From positions 2,448,001 to 2,512,000 of the forward strand of contig JASFXZ010000033.1 in assembly GCA_032209605.1 (NCBI GenBank): a stretch of DNA of 64,000 nucleotides. The letters are read 5' to 3'. The position numbers were made by a program, and so were the translations under genes. Below the pieces are notes generated by a model. It saw only the letters and a list, made by a program, of their open reading frames with translations, did not search any database and was not told where the DNA came from. Source of the stretch: Mactromeris polynyma (lineage: Eukaryota > Mollusca > Bivalvia > Venerida > Mactridae). Of the stretch, positions 12,601 to 22,600 are shown piece by piece; within the stretch, counting starts at the first letter, position 1, and the number at the start of each line of letters is the position of its first letter.

Positions 12601-14575
12601 ACCACTAACACGACTTGCCCGTTCGGGCAGACAAAATAGATTTTTACTTTTCGGACAGTAATTTTACTTGTCCCGGGCTTCGGGCAAGTGGGTTATTGTG
12701 AAGACTGAATATGTGACACAAATTGAGGCTATTGATAATGTGTTTGTTGGGTTAACATCCTACCAACATTTTTTAACCGTATGAAGATGGCAGCTGATAA
12801 AGTGTGGCCACATTATGACATCATGCCATAGATACATGACATGACCCCACAATAACCACATCTGAAGTAAGGTTAACACAATATCCAGCCAACCAATCCT
12901 AGCACTGCCTTTATAATGTATGGCAACACTTGCAAGAGACTAGTACTATGTTTAATGACTTGGTATGTCACAGGGACTGAAATAGTGATCTCCTGTCCCT
13001 CACCCAAGGGCCACAGCACTAGGTCATAAACCTGTGTTTAAATGCAATCCACACTCATAAGAAACATTCAAGGTACCGACCAGTGAAAAACATACCAAAA
13101 ACATGAATAATGTAACATAAGACATCTTAAAATATGCCATACATAGAATTATAACAACTTTTATTGTATTACCAACATAATTATTGGGAAAAAAATAATT
13201 TTCAATTACCCACAAAAAAAATATTACATGTGTTATTCAGATCTAGAAACACAAGAAACTTAGTAACCTACCATCAGTTTCTATATAAAATTTCTCCGTA
13301 GGTTGAGATCTGATTCCAGCCGAGGCGGTAGAGTACGGCTTTTTTCTTTGATGCTTTTCCTCATCATCTTCGTCGTCTTTCTTCTCATCATGAGCTATTA
13401 TATCATCCTGTATGTCAGTGAGCTCATCTATCAGAGTACTTCCAAATAAATCTTCCCCTTCAGTGTGTTCAGGGGTTTTCTTCACCTTTTTCTTAACTTT
13501 CTTCTTTCGTGGTGTCCCTTCCTTTGGTGACTTAATAAGGCTGGCTTTGCTTCCACTGACATCCTAAAAAGTAAAAAAATGCATCAAGAAATTGTGAATT
13601 TATTATATAAGGAATGATAAGCAATCTTCAAACTTATTTAAAACTGCTTTCTTTAAATTATTATTTGTATAAAAATGTACCCGCCCAGTCAGGCTAGCAT
13701 CTACTGTGTGCTTGTATTTTCACTAACGCAATAACGTAGCGGAAGAAAAACTGTCTTCGATTTTCTTGTGTTCAGTTTCTACTATCAAATATTTTACAAT
13801 TAATTAATAATGACAATATCATTTCTTTCCCGTATTTTCCTATTATGCCAAAATGTTTCAATACATCACAGGCATATATAAACCATGGTTTATATGTCCG
13901 TGAATACATGTATGTTTTATTGTCAAAATACTGTGAAACCGGAAGTATAAACGCAAAAATAGAAGCAAACACAATACAATAAATTAGGAGTTGTGCGGAT
14001 AGATTTTACTTGTCCTGGGCTTTGACAAGAGGTATTTTGAAGACTGCCCTAGTCATTTAGAAGAAACCAGTGGATTTTGCATCCATCACCACAAAACAAT
14101 CGTCTACTGGCTGATCCCTCAATCACTTGATAACCCTGAGAACTTCTCAGCTACAAACATGGGACAGTTTAAAAGTATCATAACAATTAACATGATTAAT
14201 TTAAAAAAAACGTTAATGATTGTCTCGATTAATTTAGAAGGCAAACACTTCAATTATATCTACCTCTCCCTGACTTCCGCCACTTCGAGCCGAAGTTGGA
14301 TCCCCTTCTTGAGTTTCTGTTTTCTTAGGGGCCCTTTTCTTCTTTTTGGGGGTAGTAGATTCCCCGCCCGCTTCTGTATTCGAGTCAGCACTTGCAGCTT
14401 TCTTCCGACGCGTAGTTACTTTTGGTTTGTCTTCTCCAGCGTCCTCTGCTCCTTCCTCCTTAGGTTTCTTTTTCTTAACGACCTTTTTCTTTTTAGGTTT
14501 ATCACCATCTTCAGTGGAAGCTGATGGGTTAAGAGGAGGTAATCTAGCTTTTCCGTTGGTAACTGTTGACGCCAT
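9658..14575 (-). CDS. TMEM237: Transmembrane protein 237 (ciliary transition zone), five coding exons
   Basis: TMEM237 is a four-pass membrane protein of the ciliary transition zone, working with the MKS/Joubert module; human mutations cause Joubert syndrome 14 (family knowledge). Minus-strand exons: 14575-14264, 13563-13272, 11656-11341, 10778-10604, 9843-9658. All have AG acceptors and GT donors, and phases 0, 1, 2, 0 agree, giving 426 residues against about 408 in human. Residues 1-200 are Lys-rich and charged (KKKKVVKKKKPKEEG; DIQDDIIAHDEKKDDEDDEE), as in the family's disordered N-terminus. Four hydrophobic segments follow at about 250-272 (LFCHGLLAGLALWHIVVSYI), 286-305, 325-343 and 378-397. 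The best family matches are the 'HGxLAGxAxWxIVVxYxL' stretch and 'LPVQCIFYFLIALCTLSCLD'. The start at 14575 has a good context (AACTATGG) and opens the exon-1 frame. Introns carry MITEs at 10874 and 12379. Confidence 0.93.
10874..10984. mobile_element. Foldback MITE in TMEM237 intron 3
   Basis: Two arms of about 41 nt (10877-10918 and 10944-10984) are near-perfect inverted copies: AGGAGATTGTCACGAGTTCT pairs with AGAACTCATAACAATCTCCT. The loop is about 25 nt. The element is bracketed by the direct repeat GAGAATAGAG (10864-10873 and 10985-10994). A 9-10 bp duplication fits Mutator-like elements, but no other diagnostic is present. It lies in the intron between exons 3 and 4. Confidence 0.7.
12379..12707. 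mobile_element. 329-bp MITE in TMEM237 intron 2
   Basis: Ends CAGTCTTCACGATAA and TTATTGTGAAGACTG are inverted repeats, flanked by direct AATATG (12373-12378 and 12708-12713). Inside are several 'CTTGCCC.TTCGGGCA' motifs in both orientations, giving a self-complementary GC-rich core. A second, truncated right end of the same family lies at 14003-14047. It has no coding capacity. A 6-bp duplication does not settle the superfamily. Confidence 0.7.
13867..13902. mobile_element. CACGGAC palindromic micro-element 2
   Basis: A 36-bp palindrome centred on AAACCATGGTTT with right end ATATGTCCGTG; the left end has diverged to CACAGGCATAT. It is flanked by perfect 7-bp direct repeats AATACAT (13860-13866 and 13903-13909). 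It lies in TMEM237 intron 1. Confidence 0.75.
14003..14047. mobile_element. Truncated right end of the intron-2 MITE family
   Basis: Contains TTTTACTTGTCCTGGGCTTT, a gap, then TTTTGAAGACTG, matching the right terminus of the element ending at 12707. No left end is visible, so it is a fragment. It lies within TMEM237 intron 1. Confidence 0.5.
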
Positions 14576-14615
14576 AGTTTCGATGTAAATAACAACTACA
14601 TAAGCGGTATGCTGT

Positions 14616-14623
14616 ATGGTAAC
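14616..14623 (+). promoter_or_regulatory. Possible RFX half-site upstream of TMEM237
   Basis: ATGGTAAC lies 41-48 bases upstream of the TMEM237 start codon. Ciliary genes are commonly controlled by RFX factors through X-boxes of the form GTTRCC-AT-GGYAAC (family knowledge). Here only the AT spacer and the GGTAAC half fit, and the other half (TGCTGT) does not. Weak candidate only. Confidence 0.2.
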
Positions 14624-14704
14624 CGCATAAAGGTACGATAACATAAATTCTACGTATAGTAAGACAGGAACCAACCGTTGTAGCTTACAACATTGGAAAA
14701 TGGA

Positions 14705-15220
14705 TAAAACCGCTAAAATGCGTTATGTAGCAAAATGTGGCAAAATGTAGCAAAATGTTACAATTAAAGGGCAAAATGTTGCATTAAAATTTAAAAGGGC
14801 AAAATGCAGTGCCTTTTTTCAATTATAATGCAAATTGAATATCACATTTTTCGGGCGAAATGGCGCTTAATTCAGCAAAATACGCATAATAAAGAGCAAA
14901 ATGTAAATCGAGTGAATTTTAACAAGTGCCTAAAATGCGTAATGTAGAAAAATGTTGCGATTACAGGGCAAAATCACGGACATATAAACCACGGACATAT
15001 GGTTTATATGTCCGTGGCAAAATGTAGCAAAATGCTGCAATTAAAGGGCGAAATATAGCGACTTTTTAAATATTATAAACGTTAAAAAACTGGGCTAAAT
15101 TTAGCAAAATACGTCGATTAAGGGAGTAAACTGTAGAGAATTTTAGCAAGTGCCTAAAATGCATTATGTAGAATAATGTTGCGATTAAAGGGCAAAATGT
15201 AGCAAAATGTTGCGACTTTT
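14705..15220. repeat. Degenerate tandem repeat, about 220-bp period, 2-3 copies
   Basis: Three related blocks begin near 14715, 14925 and 15149 with 'CTAAAATGCRTWATGTAG' followed by runs of GCAAAATGTAGCAAAATGTT and 'ATTAAAGGGCAAAATG'. Short AAAATG motifs recur throughout, so both a small and a large period are present. It lies directly upstream of TMEM237 and is interrupted by the palindromic insertion at 14975. Confidence 0.65.
14975..15016. mobile_element. CACGGAC palindromic micro-element 3
   Basis: A 42-bp element starting CACGGACATATAAAC, followed by a second copy CACGGACATATGG and ending TTTATATGTCCGTG, so it has a duplicated left arm. Both flanks are GCAAAAT (14968-14974 and 15017-15023). 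Removing the element plus one 7-mer restores 'AGGGCAAAATGTAGCAAAAT', which is present uninterrupted at about 15190, so an empty site is available within the window. Confidence 0.8.
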
Positions 15221-15224
15221 TGCA

Positions 15225-16066
15225 CATTTCAATAAAATTTAATATTATAACTTTGCAGCTATTTGCATCTAACATCGGTCAAAACATTTGATTTCTATAC
15301 AAAACCTAGCAGTACAAACAGTCAGACAATTAGTTAAGCATGCCCCTGTCATGCGTCTCTCTAAATTCTGAAGAGATGTAGCTTGATTTTATGTGTGTAT
15401 TAAATACATGTATTATAAGTCGTGAAAATTGAAGTATAGGCCTACCCTGAATTGCGAATGAAATAACGCATTGTGTAAAACAGATTCGTGGCTGCACTTC
15501 CATATCATAAGAAAATGGTCTTTGTAGTATTTGGTATGTCACTTGAGAGATTCGTCTATTCAGATAGAGACCCTATAAATAGTTCAAGATACCCCTTCTA
15601 TAATCTGAAATCAATTTCATAAACACCGGGGAGGGGAGGGTATTTTTACCAGGACCCGATTTCATATATATAATTAAATTTTAATTATACTTGTAATATT
15701 CATCTCTATTTATAAAATACTTGTACAATGTAATAGAAATATAAGAAATAAAATACTATTTAATTGATGTTATTCATTAATATTTTATTTCTCCACATCG
15801 CATGATGATGTATTTGGATACATAGTTGTTAATGACAATCACGGACATATAAACCATGCACCGTAAATGCTTAAGTTAATAATACACTTTATGTTCTGTT
15901 CTGTACATATTACCCCGTCGCTGATTGAGTTAATGTGATAGTTTACTGTCACTTGAAATCATTATAATTTGATTGAATAAAAACGTACTTACTTCATTGA
16001 AAATCAAAATACCTCCCGATAATCGTATCACGATTTTAAGTTACCCGAGTGTAACTTCCCAACGCT
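15225..16066. other. Intergenic, no supported gene
   Basis: AT-rich sequence between the TMEM237 upstream repeats and the GC-rich array. It contains the palindromic-element relic at 15840. Short open frames at 15330-15542 and 15973-16182 carry no recognisable features. Confidence 0.4.
15840..15863. mobile_element. CACGGAC micro-element 4, partial
   Basis: The left arm CACGGACATATAAACCATG is intact, but the right arm is reduced to CACCG, and no target duplication can be read. Probably a deleted member of the palindromic family. Confidence 0.5.
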
Positions 16067-16699
16067 TTGCCCTCATTACATGTCAGCCTCTCATGAATAT
16101 CGCCGCGGCCCCGTTCGACTTCCTGACGCTTTGCCCTCATTACCGGTTATCCTCTCACCTATATCGCCGCGGTCCCGTTTGACTTACCAACTCTTTGCCT
16201 GTCAGTCTCTCACCTATATCGCCACGGTCCCGGTTGTCTTCCCAACACTTTGCCCTCATTACCGGCCAGTCTCTCACCTATATCGCCGCGGTCCCGGTTG
16301 TCTTCCCAACACTTTGCCCTCATTACCGGCCAGTCTCTCACCTATATCGCCGCGGTCCCGGTTGTCTTCCCAACACTTTGCCCTCATTACCGGCCAGTCT
16401 CTCACCTATATCGCCGCGGTCCCGGTTGTCTTCCCAACACATTGCCCTCATTACCGGCCAGTCTCTCACCTATATCGCCGCGGTCCCGGTTGTCTTTCCA
16501 ACACTTTGCCCTCATTACAGGCCAGTCTCTCACTTATATAGCCGCGGTCCCGATTGTCTTTCCAACACTTTGCCCTCATTACAGGCCAGTCTCTCACTTA
16601 TATAGCCGCGGTCCCGGTTGTCTTCCCAACACTTTGCCCTCATTACAGGCCAGTCTCTCACTTATATAGCCGCAGTCCCGGTTGTCTTCCCAACACTTT
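16067..16699. repeat. 64-bp GC-rich minisatellite array, about 10 copies
   Basis: The unit contains TTTGCCCTCATTACCGGCCA, GTCTCTCACCTATATCGCCG and CGGTCCCGGTTGTCTTCCCA. It includes a CCGCGG (SacII) site per unit and is much richer in G+C and CpG than its surroundings. The first two units are most diverged, the central ones nearly identical, and the last three share TTACAGGCC and TATATAGCC variants. The plus-strand frames of 136-153 codons are by-products: the same peptide appears in all three frames. Confidence 0.93.
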
Positions 16700-19600
16700 G
16701 GTCACTCTGAAAACTTAAAATTTTAGTCTGTAGGAGTGACTTCCCTTGATATTCAGGGGACGAAACTCTGAAAAACTAAAAATTTGAATCGGTAAGAGTG
16801 TGTTCCCTTGAAAATCAGGGGAGCTGACTCTGAAAAACTTGAAACTTGAGTCTGTAGGTAGGGCCATAAATTACATGGAGGCATGAAGGCAGTTGCCTCC
16901 TATTGCGGGCTGAAAAAAAAATCATTTTTTGTCTAAAAAGGGTCAAAAAATGTTTTCGCCTCGCTCCGCTGGGGAGGCAATTTACGGCCCTGCTGTAGGA
17001 GTGACTTCCCTTGATAATCAGGGAAGGTCACTCTGAAAACTTAAAATTTTAGTCTGTAGGAGTGACATCCCTTGATAATCAGGGGAGGTCTCTCTGAAAA
17101 ACATAAATTTGAGTCTGTACGAGTGACTTCCCATGATATTCAGGGGAGGTAACTCAGAAAAACATAAATTTGAGTCTGTAGGAGTGACTTCCCTTGATAT
17201 TCAGGGGAGGTCACTCTGAAAACATAAAATTTTAGTCTGTAGGAGTGACTTCCCTTGATAATCAGGGAAGGTCACTCTGAAAACTTAAAATTTTAGTCTG
17301 TAGGAGTGACTTCCCATGATATTCAGGGGAGGTAACTCAGAAAAACATAAATTTGAGTCTGTAGGAGTGACTTCCCATGATATTCAGGGGAGGTAACTCA
17401 GAAAAACATAAATTTGAGTCTGTACGAGTGACTTCCCTTGATATTCAGGGGAGGTCACTCTGAAAACTTAAAATTTGAGTCTGTAGGAGTGACTTCCCTT
17501 GATAATCAGGGGAGGTCACTCTGAAAAAACTTAAATTTAAGTCTGTAGGAGTGACTTCCCTTGATAATCAGGGGTGGTCACTCTGAAAAACTTAAATTTA
17601 AGTCTGTAGGAGTGACTTCCCTTCATATTCAGGGGAGGTCACTCTAAAAACTTATTTTTTTGTCTGTATGAGTGACTTCCCTTGATATTCAGGGGAGGTC
17701 ACTCTGAAAACTTAAAATTTTAGTCTGTAGGAGTGACTTCCCTTGATAATCAGGGGAGGTCACTCTGAAAAACATAAATTTGAGTCTGTACGAGTGACTT
17801 CCCTTGATATTCAGGGGAGGTCACTCTGAAAAACTTAAATTTAAGTCTGTAGGAGTGACTTCCCTTGATAATCAGGGGTGGTCACTCTGAAAACTTAAAA
17901 TTTTAGTCTGTAGGAGTGACTTCCCTTGATAATCAGGGGAGGTCACTCTGAAAAACATAAATTTGAGTCTGTACGAGTGACTTCCCTTGATATTCAGGGG
18001 AGGTCACTTTGAAAAACTTAAATTTAAGTCTGTAGGAGTGACTTCCCTTGATAATCAGGGGTGGTCACTCTGAAAACTTAAAATTTTAGTCTGTAGGAGT
18101 GACCTCTCTTGATAATCAGGGGTGGTCACTCTGAAAACTTAAAATTTTAGTCTGTAGGAGTGACTTCCCTTGATAATCAAGGGAGGTCACTCTGAAAAAC
18201 ATAAATTTAAGTCTGTAGGAGTGACTTCCCTTGATAATCAGGGGTGGTCACTCTGAAAAACATAAATTTGAGTCTGTACGAGTGACTTCCCTTGATATTC
18301 AGGGGAGGTCATTCTGTAAAACTTAAATTTAAATCTGTAGGAGTGACTTCCCTTGATATTCAGGGGAGGTCACTCTGAAAACTTAAAATTTTAGTCTGTA
18401 GGAGTGACATCCCTTGATAATCAGGGGAGGTCACTCTGAAAAACATAAATTTGAGTCTGTACGAGTGACTTCCCATGATATTCAGGGGAGGTCACTCTGA
18501 AAAACATAAATTTGAGTCTGTACGAGTGACTTCCCTTGATATTCAGGGGAGGTCACTCTGAAAACTTAAAATTTTAGTCTGTAGGAGTGACATCCCTTGA
18601 TAATCAGGGGAGGTCACTCTGAAAAACATAAATTTGAGTCTGTACGAGTGACTTCCCATGATATTCAGGGGAGGTAACTCAGAAAAACATAAATTTGAGT
18701 CTGTAGGAGTGACTTCCCTTGATATTCAGGGGAGGTCACTCTGAAAACTTAAAATTTTAGTCTGTAGGAGTGACGTCCCTTGATAATCAAGGGAGGTCAC
18801 TCTGAAAAACATAAATTTAAGTCTGTAGGAGTGACTTCCCTTGATAATCAGGGGTGGTCACTCTGAAAAACATAAATTTGAGTCTGCACGAGTGACTTCC
18901 TTTGATATTCAGGGGAGGTCACTCTGAAAACTTAAAATTTGAGTCTGTAGGAGTGACTTCCCTTGATAATCAGGGGAGGTCACTCTGAAAAACTTAAATT
19001 TAAGTCTGTAGGAGTGACTTCCCTTGATAATCTGGGGTGGTCACTCTGAAAAACTTAAATTTAAGTCTGTAGGAGTGACTTCCCTTCATATTCAGGGGAG
19101 GTCACTCTAAAAACTTATTTTTTTGTCTGTATGAGTGACTTCCCTTCATATTCAGGGGAGGTCACTCTGAAAAACTTAAATTTAAGTCTGTAGGAGTGAC
19201 TTCCCTTGATAATCAGGGGTGGTCACTCTGAAAACTTAAAATTTGAGTCTGTAGGAGTGACTTCCCTTGATAATCAGGGGAGGTCACTCTGAAAAACTTA
19301 AATTTAAGTCTGTAGGAGTGACTTCCCTTGATAATCAGGGGTGGTCACTCTGAAAAACTTAAATTTAAGTCTGTAGGAGTGACTTCCCTTCATATTCAGG
19401 GGAGGTCACTCTAAAAACTTATTTTTTTGTCTGTATGAGTGACTTCCCTTGATAACCAGGGGAGGTCACTCTGAAAACTTAATTTTTTGTCTGTAGGAGT
19501 GACTTCCCTCGATAATCAGGGGAGGTCACTCTGAAAAACATAAATTTGAGTCTGTACGAGTGACTTCCCTTGATATTCAGGGGAGGTCACTCTGAAAAAC

Positions 19601-22600
19601 TTAAATTTAAGTCTGTAGGAGTGACTTCCCTTGATAATCAGGGGTGGTCACTCTGAAAAACATAAATTTGAGTCTGTACGAGTGACTTCCCTTGATATTC
19701 AGGGGAGGTCATTCTGAAAAACTTAAATTTAAATCTGTAGGAGTGACTTCCCTTGATATTCAGGGGAGGTCACTCTGAAAACTTAAAATTTGAGTCTGCA
19801 GGAGTGACTTCCCTTGATAATCAGGGGAGGTCACTCTGAAAAACATAAATTTGAGTCTGTACGAGTGACTTCCCTTGATATTCAGGGGAGGTCACTCTGA
19901 AAACTTAAAATTTGAGTCTGTAGGAGTGACTTCCCTTGATAATCAGGGGAGGTCACTCTGAAAAAACTTAAATTTAAGTCTGTAGGAGTGACTTCCCTTG
20001 ATAATCAGGGGTGGTCACTCTGAAAAACTTAAATTTAAGTCTGTAGGAGTGACTTCCCTTCATATTCAGGGGAGGTCACTCTAAAAACTTATTTTTTTGT
20101 CTGTATGAGTGACTTCCCTTGATATTCAGGGGAGGTCACTCTGAAAACTTAAAATTTTAGTCTGTAGGAGTGACTTCCCTTGATAATCAGGGGAGGTCAC
20201 TCTGAAAAACATAAATTTGAGTCTGTACGAGTGACTTCCCTTGATATTCAGGGGAGGTCACTCTGAAAAACTTAAATTTAAGTCTGTAGGAGTGACTTCC
20301 CTTGATAATCAGGGGTGGTCACTCTGAAAACTTAAAATTTTAGTCTGTAGGAGTGACTTCCCTTGATAATCAGGGGAGGTCACTCTGAAAAACATAAATT
20401 TGAGTCTGTACGAGTGACCTCCCTTGATATTCAGGGGAGGTCACTTTGAAAAACTTAAATTTAAGTCTGTAGGAGTGACTTCCCTTGATAATCAGGGGTG
20501 GTCACTCTGAAAACTTAAAATTTTAGTCTGTAGGAGTGACCTCTCTTGATAATCAGGGGTGGTCACTCTGAAAACTTAAAATTTTAGTCTGTAGGAGTGA
20601 CTTCCCTTGATAATCAAGGGAGGTCACTCTGAAAAACATAAATTTAAGTCTGTAGGAGTGACTTCCCTTGATAATCAGGGGTGGTCACTCTGAAAAACAT
20701 AAATTTGAGTCTGTACGAGTGACTTCCCTTGATATTCAGGGGAGGTCACTCTGAAAACTTAAATTTAAATCTGTAGGAGTGACTTCCCTTGATATTCAGG
20801 GGAGGTCACTCTGAAAACTTAAAATTTTAGTCTGTAGGAGTGACATCCCTTGATAATCAGGGGAGGTCACTCTGAAAAACATAAATTTGAGTCTGTACGA
20901 GTGACTTCCCATGATATTCAGGGGAGGTCACTCTGAAAAACATAAATTTGAGTCTGTACGAGTGACTTCCCTTGATATTCAGGGGAGGTCACTCTGAAAA
21001 CTTAACATTTTAGTCTGTAGGAGTGACATCCCTTGATAATCAGGGGAGGTCACTCTGAAAAACATAAATTTGAGTCTGTACGAGTGACTTCCCATGATAT
21101 TCAGGGGAGGTAACTCAGAAAAACATAAATTTGAGTCTGTAGGAGTGACTTCCCTTGATATTCAGGGGAGGTCACTCTGAAAACTTAAAATTTTAGTCTG
21201 TAGGAGTGACGTCCCTTGATAATCAAGGGAGGTCACTCTGAAAAACATAAATTTAAGTCTGTAGGAGTGACTTCCCTTGATAATCAGGGGTGGTCACTCT
21301 GAAAAACATAAATTTGAGTCTGTACGAGTGACTTCCTTTGATATTCAGGGGAGGTCACTCTGAAAACTTAAAATTTGAGTCTGTAGGAGTGACTTCCCTT
21401 GATAATCAGGGGAGGTCACTCTGAAAAACTTAAATTTAAGTCTGTAGGAGTGACTTCCCTTGATAATCTGGGGTGGTCACTCTGAAAAACTTAAATTTAA
21501 GTCTGTAGGAGTGACTTCCCTTCATATTCAGGGGAGGTCACTCTAAAAACTTATTTTTTTGTCTGTATGAGTGACTTCCCTTCATATTCAGGGGAGGTCA
21601 CTCTGAAAAACTTAAATTTAAGTCTGTAGGAGTGACTTCCCTTGATAATCAGGGGTGGTCACTCTGAAAACTTAAAATTTGAGTCTGTAGGAGTGACTTC
21701 CCTTGATAATCAGGGGAGGTCACTCTGAAAAACTTAAATTTAAGTCTGTAGGAGTGACTTCCCTTGATAATCAGGGGTGGTCACTCTGAAAAACTTAAAT
21801 TTAAGTCTGTAGGAGTGACTTCCCTTCATATTCAGGGGAGGTCACTCTAAAAACTTATTTTTTTGTCTGTATGAGTGACTTCCCTTGATAACCAGGGGAG
21901 GTCACTCTGAAAACTTAATTTTTTGTCTGTAGGAGTGACTTCCCTCGATAATCAGGGGAGGTCACTCTGAAAAACATAAATTTGAGTCTGTACGAGTGAC
22001 TTCCCTTGATATTCAGGGGAGGTCACTCTGAAAAACATAAATTTGAGTCTGTACGAGTGACTTCCCATGATATTCAGGGGAGGTAACTCAGAAAAACATA
22101 AATTTGAGTCTGTAGGAGTGACTTCCCTTGATATTCAGGGGAGGTCACTCTGAAAACATAAAATTTTAGTCTGTAGGAGTGACTTCCCTTGATAATCAGG
22201 GAAGGTCACTCTGAAAAACATAAATTTGAGTCTGTACGAGTGACTTCCCATGATATTCAGGGGAGGTCACTCTGAAAAACATAAATTTGAGTCTGTAGGA
22301 GTGACTTCCCTTGATATTCAGGGGAGGTCACTCTGAAAACTTAAAATTTTAGTCTGTAGGAGTGACTTCCCTTGATAATCAAGGGAGGTCACTCTGAAAA
22401 ACATAAATTTAAGTCTGTAGGAGTGACTTCCCTTGATAATCAGGGGTGGTCACTCTGAAAAACATAAATTTGAGTCTGTACGAGTGACTTCCCTTGATAT
22501 TCAGGGGAGGTCACTCTGAAAACTTAAAATTTGAGTCTGTAGGAGTGACTTCCCTTGATAATCAGGGGAGGTCACTCTGAAAAACATAAATTTTAGTCGG

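Noticed and set aside
16080..16669. Three overlapping plus-strand frames of 136-153 codons
   Set aside because: The same peptide repeats in all three frames of a 64-bp array; not a gene.
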